Assembly (NCBI RefSeq): GCF_017592555.1
Contig: NZ_JAGFNS010000019.1
Coordinates: forward strand, 1 to 64,000
Length of the DNA stretch: 64,000 nt
Reading direction: 5' to 3'
Source of the DNA: Actinoplanes flavus
GTDB taxonomy: Bacteria > Actinomycetota > Actinomycetes > Mycobacteriales > Micromonosporaceae
Part shown: positions 33,154 to 41,986 of the stretch, one piece after another
Numbering within the stretch: position 1 is the stretch's first letter
Layout: each line of letters starts with the position of its first letter
Made by a program: the position numbers and the translations under genes
The notes under the pieces: generated by a model
The model's database searches: none
The model's input: only the letters and a program-made list of their open reading frames with translations
What the model was told of the DNA's origin: nothing

Positions 33154-35706
33154 TCACCGTCCGACGCTCGGGCGTAGCTGCCACTGCTGATCGTGGGTGC
33201 CGTTGTCGCGGAACTGCTGGACATCGGCACTGTCGGCGGTGGACATCCGGTCGACCGCCAGCAGTTTGCCGCTGTGCCGGTTGACCAGTCTGTAGTTCCC
33301 GTCGCCGGCGTCCACCGGCAGCCACAGGTGGTCGGCGGTGCCGTTGTCGTCGTACTGCACGACCTGGGCGCTGTCGGCCGTGGACATGCCGGCGACGCCG
33401 AGCACCTTGCCGCTGTTCAGGTTCCTGATCCGGAAGTAGCCGTCGCCGTTGTCGACGAGTTCCCAGCGGTGGTCCATGGTGCCGGTGTCGCTGTACTGCT
33501 GGACCGGTGCGCTGTTGGCCGTCGAGGCGTTGTGGACGGCGAGGAGTTTGCCGCTGTGCCGATTGAAGATCTTGAAGGTGGGCCGGCTCCACACCTGGAA
33601 CTCGCTGATGCCCCAGCCGACACCGCCCCCGCGATTGGGCGCGACGACCCGCAGCCGGGTCGCGGCGACGGCCGGGAAGGTGATCCGGGTGAGCCCGTTC
33701 GCCGCCGGCAACGCCCCGCCGGGGCTGCGGTTCTGTCCCGGTACGGTGCGCCACTCGGCGCCGGTGAAGTACTGCAGGTCATAGCTCGCCGGCACCCGCA
33801 CCCCTCCGCCGTCGTCGTAGAAGTACAGCCGTACGTCGTCGACGGTGACCGGCCGGCCGAAGTCCACCCCGGCGTGGTCGGTGGCGTTCGGCGAGCTGTA
33901 CGAGGTCCAGCGGGTGTTCTGCGGCACGGTGTGTTCGAAGATGTTGCCGTCGATGATCCGCCAGGCGTTGTCGACCTGGAAGGTGTACGAGGCGAACGGT
34001 TGTGGCGCGCCGTTGCCGTGCCGCTGGCCGTTGGCGGCGATGTTGACCCGGCCCTCGGCGGCGGGCGGGGTGACCGGGTCGCCGACGGTGACGGTCAGCG
34101 GGTTCAGGCCCGCCTGGGCGGCGACCTGGGCGCCGTCGACGAAGACCCGCAGCCCGGCGCCGCGGCCGTACCGGGTCCCGGTGCGGTCCCACAGCACGGT
34201 GAGGTTGTGACCGTGGTACGGCGCGTTCTCCAGCAGGAAGTAGTCCCAGCTCGCCGGGGCCAGCGGCTTGATGGTGACCGCGTTGTCGGCGCGCCCGTCC
34301 ACGCCGATCAGTCCGGAGATGACGTTGTCGACGTACGTCGAATGGTTGTAGTCCTCGCTGTGCCCCCGCCCGTCGTAGATCCACCGGTTCTCGTCCGGGT
34401 GGTGGGCCTCGGCCACGTAGGGCACACCGTCGCGGTACTGGGTGAGGGCGTACCTGTGCAGCAGGTCGACGTAGTCGGCGCTGTCGGCGTAGGGCTGGGC
34501 CGGATAGTCCTGGAGCAGGTTGGCCAGGCCGGACAGGACCTGCGCGGTGGCGTACGGCCAGGACGGGCCGTTCCAGCGGCAGCAGCCGCTGAGCGCGTCA
34601 CGCATGAACTGCGGGCTGCGCCGTTCCGCTGTGGTCGGGCCGTAGGCGGAGTAGAAGCCCTGCGGGTCGGTCACCTGCGCCCAGGCCACCGAGCGGTTGG
34701 CGTCCGGCATGCCGAACATCCAGGGTACGAAGCCGATGTGCTCGCGGGTGTCCAGTCTGCTGAGGCCGGGGTTCTGGTCGCGCATCACGTGGTAGTAGAA
34801 GTCGCGCTGCGGATCCCACAGCCGGTTGTCCATCGCCGTCTTCAGCGCGGCGGCTCGCGCCTGGTAGGTGCCGGCGGTCGCGGTGTCGCCGTTGAGGGCG
34901 GCGATGGCGGCGATGGCGCGCGCGTCACCGTACTGGTAGGCGTTGATGCTGGGCCGGTAGCCGGCGCCGCCGTGGTAGGGGTCGGGTGACTGGTAGGACG
35001 CCGCGGACAGTTCGCTGGCGTCCCAGACCGGGACCTGCCAGTACAGCCCGAGGGCGGCGTTGTACTGCACGTTCCACCGGTCGTAGAACCGTTGCAGGGC
35101 CGCCTGCTGGGCGGTGACGAACGCCCGGTCGCCGTTGATCAGGTACCGGTTCCACACCGCGCTGGCGGCCCAGAAGCTGTACTCGTGGCCCCAGTCGGTG
35201 GTGTTCGGGTTGACCGCCTCGACGGCCGGTTTGGGGCCCGCGCCGGGGCCGGTCAGCCAATAGTTGATGTAGTCGTCGAGGTACCGGTCGCTACGAACCC
35301 AGCGGCCCTCGTTGATGTGATGCCCGGCGGCGGCGGAGATCCCCCCGTACGGGGCGCCGTAGGACACCGGATCGAGGAACTCGCTGGAGATCCAGCCGAA
35401 CTGCGGCCCGGTGTAGACCAGGTGTTCCTTCCACGTCTTCCACCGGTAGTAGTAGACGTCCTGGATCTGGCGGTCGGGCACCTCCAGGAACGGGATGTTC
35501 GCCCGGTACCAGGCGGGATCGTCGAAACCACCGACGAAGGCGTTCCCGTCCAGGAACGTCGTGCCGGCGCCGACCGCGGGCAGCGGTTCGGGCGGGTCGA
35601 CAGCCGCCGCCGGACCGGTGACGGCGACGAGGCCGGCGGTGGTCACCACGAGCGTCGCGGCGGCGGCGAGCAGCCGCCGCAGCGGAGGGAGGGCACGTAC
35701 GGACAT
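33154..35706 (-). CDS. Large secreted glycoside hydrolase with discoidin and ricin-type lectin domains
   Basis: Exported protein of 850 residues. Signal peptide about 1-38 (ends PAAAV). An (alpha/alpha)6-barrel of the MGH1-like/GH63-like type spans about 60-470 (DVYYYRWKTWKEHL, TDWGHEYSFWAASAVWNRYL, FGMPDANRSVAWAQV, CCRWNGPSWPYATAQVL). A beta-sandwich domain, an F5/8C (discoidin)-like domain (NIAANGQR... ISEFQVWSR) and three ricin-B repeats follow (each KLLAV..-..DHRWEL-like; about 715-848). The acidic pairs in GHEYSFW and DYNHSTYVDN could be catalytic, but I cannot name the GH family or the sugar. GAGGAG precedes the ATG at 35706. Its stop lies 2 bp from that of the histidine kinase. Confidence 0.82.
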   Translation of the reverse strand: MSVRALPPLRRLLAAAATLVVTTAGLVAVTGPAAAVDPPEPLPAVGAGTTFLDGNAFVGGFDDPAWYRANIPFLEVPDRQIQDVYYYRWKTWKEHLVYTGPQFGWISSEFLDPVSYGAPYGGISAAAGHHINEGRWVRSDRYLDDYINYWLTGPGAGPKPAVEAVNPNTTDWGHEYSFWAASAVWNRYLINGDRAFVTAQQAALQRFYDRWNVQYNAALGLYWQVPVWDASELSAASYQSPDPYHGGAGYRPSINAYQYGDARAIAAIAALNGDTATAGTYQARAAALKTAMDNRLWDPQRDFYYHVMRDQNPGLSRLDTREHIGFVPWMFGMPDANRSVAWAQVTDPQGFYSAYGPTTAERRSPQFMRDALSGCCRWNGPSWPYATAQVLSGLANLLQDYPAQPYADSADYVDLLHRYALTQYRDGVPYVAEAHHPDENRWIYDGRGHSEDYNHSTYVDNVISGLIGVDGRADNAVTIKPLAPASWDYFLLENAPYHGHNLTVLWDRTGTRYGRGAGLRVFVDGAQVAAQAGLNPLTVTVGDPVTPPAAEGRVNIAANGQRHGNGAPQPFASYTFQVDNAWRIIDGNIFEHTVPQNTRWTSYSSPNATDHAGVDFGRPVTVDDVRLYFYDDGGGVRVPASYDLQYFTGAEWRTVPGQNRSPGGALPAANGLTRITFPAVAATRLRVVAPNRGGGVGWGISEFQVWSRPTFKIFNRHSGKLLAVHNASTANSAPVQQYSDTGTMDHRWELVDNGDGYFRIRNLNSGKVLGVAGMSTADSAQVVQYDDNGTADHLWLPVDAGDGNYRLVNRHSGKLLAVDRMSTADSADVQQFRDNGTHDQQWQLRPSVGR

Positions 35707-35847
35707 CGGCGGGGACTCCTCGAGGACCGAAGCACACGGGATCGATAAAGAATCCAACCTGTTCGATATCCCCAGTGTCAATCCATGAGCGAACGTGACG
35801 AGAAATGTTCGCACTCCGGCGGGGCGGCAGCCGGGGCCACCACCGCC

Positions 35848-35853
35848 TAGGGT
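35848..35853 (+). promoter_or_regulatory. Leaderless-type -10 box of the GNAT gene
   Basis: TAGGGT six bases before the GTG at 35860, with no ribosome-binding site between them. This is the arrangement of a leaderless transcript. Confidence 0.5.
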
Positions 35854-35859
35854 CGAGCC

Positions 35860-36558
35860 GTGTATCCCGTCACCCTCACCGGCCCACGGCTCACCCTGCG
35901 TGAATTCCGCGCGGACGACCTCGACGCCTCGATGGCCGTCGTCGGGGACGAGGAGGTCGTCCGCACGCTCAGCTTCGACGTCCGCGACCGCGACACCCAA
36001 GCCCTACGGCTTGGTCAGGACATCGCCCGCGCGCGAACCGAACCCCGGCCCGACTATTACCTGGCCATCACCGACGGCACCGGCACGCTCGTCGGCTTCG
36101 CCCGCATGGGGCTGGGCCGCGACCGCAGCGGCGAACTCGGCTACGCCATCCGCCATGAGGATTGGGGCAAGGGTTACGCCACCGAAGCCGCAACCCTCAT
36201 GATCGACTTCGGCTTCACGACCCTCAATCTGCGTCGCGTCCGAGCCGCCTGCGGCCCCGACAACCACACCTCGCAGCGCCTCCTCGCCCGCCTCGGTTTC
36301 ACCCCCGACGGCCGCATCCGCAACCACGTCTACGCCAACGGCGCCTGGCGCGACTCCCTGCTGTACTCGCTTCCGAACCACCAGACGGAGGATGAGCCGC
36401 GGGAATACGTGGGAACAGTGCGGATCGAAGGCCGGCCGGAGATCCGTTTCAAAGTCTCCGCGCGTTCGGGCCCTGAGGCGCGAGCCCTGGCCGCCGACAG
36501 GTACGGGGAAGGCATCATCTCCGTCTGGAACGAGGAGGATGCGAGAAGGCGCCGGTAG
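35860..36558 (+). CDS. GNAT-family N-acetyltransferase
   Basis: Acetyl-CoA-dependent acetyltransferase of 232 residues. Residues 1-175 form a RimJ/RimL-like GNAT fold: TLTGPRLTLREFRADDLDA at the start, the acetyl-CoA loop region RDRSGELGYAIRHEDWGKGYATEA, and NLRRVRAACGPDNHTSQRLLARLGF. About 50 extra residues at the C-terminus (EYVGTVRIEGRPEIRFKVSAR...) form a small added domain. The substrate, whether protein terminus, antibiotic or metabolite, cannot be read. Confidence 0.82.
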   Translation: MYPVTLTGPRLTLREFRADDLDASMAVVGDEEVVRTLSFDVRDRDTQALRLGQDIARARTEPRPDYYLAITDGTGTLVGFARMGLGRDRSGELGYAIRHEDWGKGYATEAATLMIDFGFTTLNLRRVRAACGPDNHTSQRLLARLGFTPDGRIRNHVYANGAWRDSLLYSLPNHQTEDEPREYVGTVRIEGRPEIRFKVSARSGPEARALAADRYGEGIISVWNEEDARRRR

Positions 36559-36616
36559 ATGTGGAAGCCGGGCGGTGGCGTGAAAGGAGATACCACATCG
36601 TGACCGCCGGGCGGTC

Positions 36617-36622
36617 TAGCAT
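36617..36622 (+). promoter_or_regulatory. Leaderless-type -10 box of the lprG-like gene
   Basis: TAGCAT seven bases before the ATG at 36630 and no ribosome-binding site. It supports both a leaderless transcript and the choice of this start, which begins the lipoprotein signal directly. Confidence 0.5.
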
Positions 36623-36629
36623 TCGGTCC

Positions 36630-37301
36630 ATGGTGCGACTCCGTCCCCTGCTTGCCCTGGCCGTCGTCCTGTTTTCGCTGGTCGCCTGCACACGCGACAA
36701 GAACGAGGACACGGCGACCCTGCCGAACGGCGCCACGCTCGTGCAGGAGTGCGCCACGGCGATGCGTGAGGTCAAGACCACGCGGTTCCTGATCGTCGCC
36801 GACGGGGAGATCGCCGGGCTCCGCCTGCGACGGGCCGAGGGCACGCTGACCAGGGAGGGCAACGCGAAGGGCACGGCTCAGATCGACGAGTCCGGCTCGA
36901 CCGTCGAGCTGGAGTTCGTGATCGTCGGCGACAAGCTCTACCTGAAGGGGCCGACCGGCGGCTACCAGACGCTGCCGCTCACGCTGGCGGCCACCGTCTA
37001 CGACCCGTCGGCCATTCTCGACCCCGAGCGCGGCGTCGTCACCATGCTCGAATCCGTGACCAGCCCGGAGACCGAGGCCGCGGAGGCGGTCGACGGACGG
37101 GACGCCTGGCGGGTCGCCGCCAACACGACCGGCACCGGGCTGGCCGGGCTCATTCCCGGGCTCACCGGCACCATCCCGACGAAACTGTGGATCGCCGCCG
37201 ACGACAAGCGCCTGCTCAAGGCGTCCTTCACGCTGCCCGGCGGCTCGGTCACGGTGACCTTCGAGGAGTACGACGTGCCGGCGGTGATCAGTGCGCCCTG
37301 A
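36630..37301 (+). CDS. lprG: LppX/LprAFG-family lipoprotein (LprG-like)
   Basis: Exported lipoprotein of 223 residues with lipobox LVAC (Cys20). The mature part matches the LppX/LprAFG family, whose fold has a large hydrophobic pocket for acylated lipids: ATAMREVKTTRFLIVADGEI, GTAQIDESGSTVELEFVIVGDKLYLKG, IPTKLWIAADDKRLLKASF. In mycobacteria LprG is co-transcribed with the MFS transporter P55 and moves triacylglycerides and lipoglycans to the envelope. Here the next gene is an MFS transporter whose start overlaps this one by 11 bases, so the same partnership is likely outside mycobacteria. Confidence 0.82.
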   Translation: MVRLRPLLALAVVLFSLVACTRDKNEDTATLPNGATLVQECATAMREVKTTRFLIVADGEIAGLRLRRAEGTLTREGNAKGTAQIDESGSTVELEFVIVGDKLYLKGPTGGYQTLPLTLAATVYDPSAILDPERGVVTMLESVTSPETEAAEAVDGRDAWRVAANTTGTGLAGLIPGLTGTIPTKLWIAADDKRLLKASFTLPGGSVTVTFEEYDVPAVISAP

Positions 37302-38832
37302 CGCCACGGCCACCGTGCCGGTGGCGCGGCGCGGGATGGCGATCGGCGTCGGTGGCGCCGCCGTGCTGTTGGGGGCCCTCGACGCGTACGTCGTGGTGAC
37401 CGTCCTCACCGACATCCTCGGCGACCTGCACATCCCGCTCAACCGGCTGGAGCGTGCCACGCCGATCGTGACCGGCTACCTGCTCGGGTACGTGGCCGGA
37501 ATGCCGCTGCTCGGCTCGGTCTCCGACCGGTTCGGCCGCCGCGTCGTCATCGTCGCGTGCCTGGCCGGATTCGCGGTGGGGTCGGCGGTCACCGCCGGGT
37601 CCGGCGAGTCGCTGTACTGGCTGGTGGCCGGCCGCGTCCTCCAGGGGCTGGCCGGTGGCGCGCTGCTGCCGGTGACGATGGCTCTCGCCGGTGATCTCTG
37701 GACGGAGCGGCGCCGTCGCGCGGTGGCTCTCGGCACGGTCGGCGCCGCACAGGAGCTGGGCAGTGTGCTCGGCCCGATCTACGGTGGCGCGGTCGCGGCG
37801 CTGATCGGCTGGCGGGGCATCTTCTGGATCAACATCCCGCTCGCGGTCCTGGCCATCGTGGCGGTGCTGATCGCGCTGCCCCGGGAGACCATCGCCGGCC
37901 GGGAGCGGCCCGGCGTCGACGTGGTCGGCGGCATCCTGCTCGCCGCCGGGCTGGCCCTGCTCGTCGGCGGCCTCTACAACCCGGATCCGCGGCACTCGGT
38001 GCTGCCGGCCTGGGGTCCCGTCGCGCTCGGCGCGGCGGTGGCCGTACTCCTGATCTTCGTCTGGTGGGAAAGCCGGACCCGAACGAAGCTGTTCGATCCC
38101 ACGGGCGTGCGCATGGCGCCGTTTCTCGCCGCGCTCGGCGCGAGTTTCTGCGCCGGCGCCGCCCTGATGGTGACCCTCGTCGACGTCCAGTTGATCGCGC
38201 AGACGCTGCTCGGCAAGGACGCCTTCGGCGGCACGTTGCTGCTCACCCGGTTCCTGATCGCCCTGCCCGTCGGGGCCCTGCTCGGCGGCGTGCTTCTCGC
38301 TCGCCTCGGCGAGCGGCTGGTCACCCTGGCCGGGCTGCTCACGGCGGCTTTCGGGTACGCGCTGATCGCGCACTGGCCGTCCGATGTGCTCGCCGTGCGC
38401 TACGCCGGCGTCCTGCCCCGCCCGGACACCGACCTCGTCGTCGCCGGGTTCGGTCTCGGCCTGGTGATCGCGCCGCTCGCCGCGGCCGTGCTGCGTGTCA
38501 CCCCGCCGGACCGGCACGGCGTGGCCTCCGCGGCCGCGGTCGTGGCCCGGATGGTCGGCATGCTGCTCGGTGTCGCCACCCTGACCGCGTGGGGGCTGCA
38601 CCGCTTCCAGACGTTGACCGCGACGCTCGACACCCCGCTGCCGTTCGGCGTCGACCCGGCCGAACACCGTGCCCGGCTCGCCGTCTACGAGGCGGCCGTC
38701 AAAGCCGCCCTCCAGACCGAGTACCGGGAGATCTTCCTGGCCACGGCTGGTGTCTGCGTGGTCGGCGCGCTCCTCGGGCTGTGGCTCTCGGGCACACCCA
38801 CCAGGTCCACCCGAACGACCGCCGCCGGCTGA
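37291..38832 (+). CDS. MFS transporter, P55-like partner of LprG
   Basis: Major-facilitator transporter of 513 residues with about 12-14 helices. Drug:H+ antiporter signatures: LDAYVVVTVLTDI in helix 1, GSVSDRFGRRVVIV between helices 2 and 3 (motif A), and GPIYGGAVAALIGWRGIFWINIP (motif C region). DHA2-type efflux pumps look alike. The specific link to the mycobacterial P55 (Rv1410c) type rests on overlap with the lprG-like gene. A role in exporting lipid across the membrane for LprG to carry is therefore inferred. Confidence 0.85.
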   Translation: MRPDATATVPVARRGMAIGVGGAAVLLGALDAYVVVTVLTDILGDLHIPLNRLERATPIVTGYLLGYVAGMPLLGSVSDRFGRRVVIVACLAGFAVGSAVTAGSGESLYWLVAGRVLQGLAGGALLPVTMALAGDLWTERRRRAVALGTVGAAQELGSVLGPIYGGAVAALIGWRGIFWINIPLAVLAIVAVLIALPRETIAGRERPGVDVVGGILLAAGLALLVGGLYNPDPRHSVLPAWGPVALGAAVAVLLIFVWWESRTRTKLFDPTGVRMAPFLAALGASFCAGAALMVTLVDVQLIAQTLLGKDAFGGTLLLTRFLIALPVGALLGGVLLARLGERLVTLAGLLTAAFGYALIAHWPSDVLAVRYAGVLPRPDTDLVVAGFGLGLVIAPLAAAVLRVTPPDRHGVASAAAVVARMVGMLLGVATLTAWGLHRFQTLTATLDTPLPFGVDPAEHRARLAVYEAAVKAALQTEYREIFLATAGVCVVGALLGLWLSGTPTRSTRTTAAG

Positions 38833-38864
38833 CCCGAGGCCCGGCGACGGTCCGTTTTCGGTGG

Positions 38865-39935
38865 CTACTTCTCGACGAATTTGCGGAGGGTGGAGACCAG
38901 GGTGGACTCGTCCAGCTCCATGTGGATCTTGCGGTCGTCGGGGATGTCGCCCACGTACGGGCAGGAGGTGTCCTTCGCCTCGATCTTGGTGTCCAGGAGC
39001 TTCTTGCCGGTGGCCGTCTCGTAGACGTGCACTCGGTAGGTTGCCCGGTGCAGCACCGCCTTGCCCGTGTTCGGCCCGGTGTAGCTGCAGGTGCGGACCT
39101 TCGCGCCGGAGGAGACCCGGTCCACGCAGGCCATCAGCGCGATCGTCGTCGGGTCCTCCGGCGCCCAGGTGGTCTTGGTCGACTCCGGCTTCATGAACCA
39201 GGTGTAGAACATGGTGTACGGCAGGCGGATGCCGCCGCCCGTGTCGCCGTAGATCAGCACCGGGTGCGGCTTCTTGGCGGACCGCGCCGGCAGCATCGGC
39301 CAGTAGGTCTCGCCCCGGCACATCTCGTCCATGTCGAAGATGGTCGCCGGTGCGATGCCCTGCGCGACCGGGCCGGACGGGATCGGCTCCGCGCTCTCCG
39401 TGACGGCGGTCGACGGGCTGGGCCGGACGTCCCCGGTCGAGGAGGACGGGCGTGCCGCGGCGCCGGCCGCGGACGAGCCGGACGCGGTGGGGTTCTCCCG
39501 GCGCTTCTCGGAATCCGCCAGCACCGCCCCGGCCAGCCCGGCCGCGCCGACCAGGAGGACGAACGCGGTGACCGCCAGGATGGCGATCACGCCGCGCGAG
39601 AAGTTCTTCTCCGGGGCGGTGGCCGCGGTCGCCGGCAGGAGGGGCGGCGGGACGTAGCTGAGCGTCTCCAGGTGATCGACCGCCGCCTGGTCGGCGGGCG
39701 CGCCCAGGCCCTGGATCGGCTCCGGCCACGGGTCGGCCGGCGCCTGGAGCTCCGGCTGCCCGGCCGGCTGGGAGCGTGCACCGGCCCGGCTCGCCCACTG
39801 GGCGAGGGGCGCGTGCTCGGTCTTGTCGGTGTCGCCGGTCGAGGGGTCGTCCGGGGTGGTGTCGGTCGGCACCGGCTCCGGGGTGGCCGCGCCGGCCTCG
39901 TCCGAAGGCTCGGAGCCCGTCCCGTCCTCAGCCAT
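38865..39935 (-). CDS. Single-pass membrane protein, unknown extracellular domain
   Basis: Protein of 356 residues that I do not recognise. A 110-residue acidic, Pro-rich cytoplasmic part is followed by one transmembrane helix (about 114-138, VIAILAVTAFVLLVGAAGLAGAVL), a Ser/Ala-rich spacer (about 143-190) and an outer domain of about 165 residues. That domain has four cysteines (in DEMCRGETYW, MACVDRV, RTCSYTG and TSCPYVG), the pattern of a disulfide-stabilised envelope domain. No catalytic motif is visible. It stands alone between the MFS gene and tctA. Confidence 0.65.
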   Translation of the reverse strand: MAEDGTGSEPSDEAGAATPEPVPTDTTPDDPSTGDTDKTEHAPLAQWASRAGARSQPAGQPELQAPADPWPEPIQGLGAPADQAAVDHLETLSYVPPPLLPATAATAPEKNFSRGVIAILAVTAFVLLVGAAGLAGAVLADSEKRRENPTASGSSAAGAAARPSSSTGDVRPSPSTAVTESAEPIPSGPVAQGIAPATIFDMDEMCRGETYWPMLPARSAKKPHPVLIYGDTGGGIRLPYTMFYTWFMKPESTKTTWAPEDPTTIALMACVDRVSSGAKVRTCSYTGPNTGKAVLHRATYRVHVYETATGKKLLDTKIEAKDTSCPYVGDIPDDRKIHMELDESTLVSTLRKFVEK

Positions 39936-40031
39936 GGTCCTCGATCAGCCTCTCCCTCACCCGGGAGGCGACTGTATCGAAAGACTTCTCCTCACCCCTC
40001 GCCGGGTGGATCAACGTGGGGTGAGACCCGG

Positions 40032-41537
40032 TCAGTCGTCCTCGGTGAAGACGGTTTCGCGGCGGCGGCGGATGGCGGGGAGGGCGACCACGATCAGGGC
40101 CGTGGCGGTCAGGAGCAGGAGCCCGGCGGAGATCGGGCGGGTCAGGAAGACGGTGGGGTCGCCGCGGGAGATGATCAGGGCGCGGCGCAGGTTCTCCTCC
40201 AGCAGCGGGCCCAGGACGAAGCCGAGCAGCAGGGGGGCCGGTTCGCAGCCGCACTTGATCAGGACGTAGCCGAGCAGGCCGAAGAAGGCGATCGCGTAGA
40301 CGTCGTACGCGTTGAAGCCCAGCGAGTAGGTGCCGATCACCGCGAACAGCACGATCATCGGGAAGAGCACCTGGTACGGAATGCGCAGCAGCCGCACCCA
40401 CATGCCGATCAGCGGCAGGTTCAGCAGGACGAGCAGCACGTTGCCGATCCACATGGACGCGATCAGGCCCCAGACCAGCTCCGGCTCGTCGTTGATCACG
40501 TTGGGGCCGGGGGTGATGCCGTGCACGATGAACGCGCCGACCATCAGCGCCATCACCGGGTGGGCGGGCAGTCCCAGGGTGAGCAGCGGGATGAACGAGG
40601 TCTGCGCGGCGGCGTTGTTGGCCGACTCGGGGCCGGCCACGCCCTCGATGGCGCCGTGGCCGAATTCGTCCCGCCGTTTCGAGATCCGCTTCTCGACGGC
40701 GTACGAGGTGAACGACGACAGCACGTGCCCGCCGCCGGGCAGGACGCCGAGGGCGGCGCCGAGTCCGGTGCCGCGCAGGATCGGGCCGACGATGCGGCGG
40801 CGGTCCTCCCGGGTGGGCCACAGGTGGGTCACCCGGCCGAGCAGGGCCGGGCGGTCGTGTTCGTTCTCCAGGTTGCGCAGGATCTCGGCGATGCCGAACA
40901 TGCCGACGGCGACCGACACGAAGTCGATGCCGCCGTAGAGTTCGCGCTGGCCGAGGACGAATCTCGGCGTACCGGTGTAGATGTCCTGGCCGACCGTGCC
41001 GAGCAGGATGCCGAGCGCGACCATCGCGAGGGCTTTCAACGGCGAGCCGCGGGCCAGGGAGATCGAGACGACGAGGCCGAAGAGGACGAGCGCGAAGTAG
41101 TCGGCCGGGCCGAATGCGAGGGCGACGGCGGCCAGTGGCGGGGCGGCGACGGCCAGGACGACGGTGGCGACCGTCCCGGCCACGAAGGAGCCGATGGCGG
41201 CGGCCGCGAGGGCCGGCCCGGCGCGGCCCTGCCGGGCCATCTCGTGGCCGTCGAGGGCGGTGACCGCGGCCGACGACTCGCCGGGCAGGTTGATCAGGAT
41301 GGCGGTGGTGGAGCCGCCGTACTGGGCGCCGTAGTAGATGCCGGCCAGCATGATCAGCGCGGTGACCGGCTCGAACGCGAAGGTGATGGGCAGCAGCATG
41401 GCGACCGTGGCGGTCGGCCCGATGCCGGGCAGCACGCCGACGGCGGTGCCGAGCAGCACGCCGACGAAGCAGTAGAGGACGTTCTGGAGGAGCAGGGCGG
41501 TGGAGAACCCGAGGACGAGGTTGTCGAAGAGTTCCAT
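40032..41537 (-). CDS. tctA: Tripartite tricarboxylate transporter, large membrane subunit
   Basis: TctA-family permease of 501 residues with about 12 helices. The signature GVLPGIGPTATVAMLLP is near the N-terminus, with the paired repeat GVLPGGGHVLSSF in the middle. YYGAQYGGSTTAILINLPGE and AAQTSFIPLLTLGLPAHPVMA are the conserved substrate loops. It forms the channel of the TctABC uptake system. Its ATG overlaps the TGA of tctB (TGATG). Confidence 0.93.
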   Translation of the reverse strand: MELFDNLVLGFSTALLLQNVLYCFVGVLLGTAVGVLPGIGPTATVAMLLPITFAFEPVTALIMLAGIYYGAQYGGSTTAILINLPGESSAAVTALDGHEMARQGRAGPALAAAAIGSFVAGTVATVVLAVAAPPLAAVALAFGPADYFALVLFGLVVSISLARGSPLKALAMVALGILLGTVGQDIYTGTPRFVLGQRELYGGIDFVSVAVGMFGIAEILRNLENEHDRPALLGRVTHLWPTREDRRRIVGPILRGTGLGAALGVLPGGGHVLSSFTSYAVEKRISKRRDEFGHGAIEGVAGPESANNAAAQTSFIPLLTLGLPAHPVMALMVGAFIVHGITPGPNVINDEPELVWGLIASMWIGNVLLVLLNLPLIGMWVRLLRIPYQVLFPMIVLFAVIGTYSLGFNAYDVYAIAFFGLLGYVLIKCGCEPAPLLLGFVLGPLLEENLRRALIISRGDPTVFLTRPISAGLLLLTATALIVVALPAIRRRRETVFTEDD

Positions 41538-41986
41538 CACCAGCCCCACAGCGGGAGCCGCAGCTGGAGCCCGACGATGAAGACGAGCGTGGCGGCCATG
41601 GTGAGGCCGGCGGCCACGGCCAGGGCGGTGAGCGGCCGGACGCGCCGGCTCGCGAAGGCGGTGAGCAGCGCGGTGACGAACGACGTCGGGACGAAGCCGA
41701 GCACCCGGACGAAGACGCCGAAGAACACGACCGCCACGGTGACGAGCACGACGGCCCGCCACGGGACGGCCTCGAACGGCAGGTCCGAGCCGGCGAGGAG
41801 GCCCTTCACCAGGATCGCCAGCCCCAGGACGGCCACGATCGCGCCGACCAGCAGCGGGAAGTAGCCGGGGCCCATCCGCAGCGGGGTCCCCCGGTCGTAG
41901 CCGAGCGACCCCACCACGAACACGCCGCCGATCACGGCGAAGACTCCCCCGGCGAGCACGTCCGGGAGCGACCGTCGGCGCTGCAT
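41537..41986 (-). CDS. tctB: Tripartite tricarboxylate transporter, small membrane subunit
   Basis: TctB-family protein of 149 residues with four transmembrane helices and the family segment RMGPGYFPLLVGAIVAVLGLAIL. It pairs with TctA. It directly follows tctC with no intervening bases and overlaps tctA. Confidence 0.9.
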   Translation of the reverse strand: MQRRRSLPDVLAGGVFAVIGGVFVVGSLGYDRGTPLRMGPGYFPLLVGAIVAVLGLAILVKGLLAGSDLPFEAVPWRAVVLVTVAVVFFGVFVRVLGFVPTSFVTALLTAFASRRVRPLTALAVAAGLTMAATLVFIVGLQLRLPLWGW

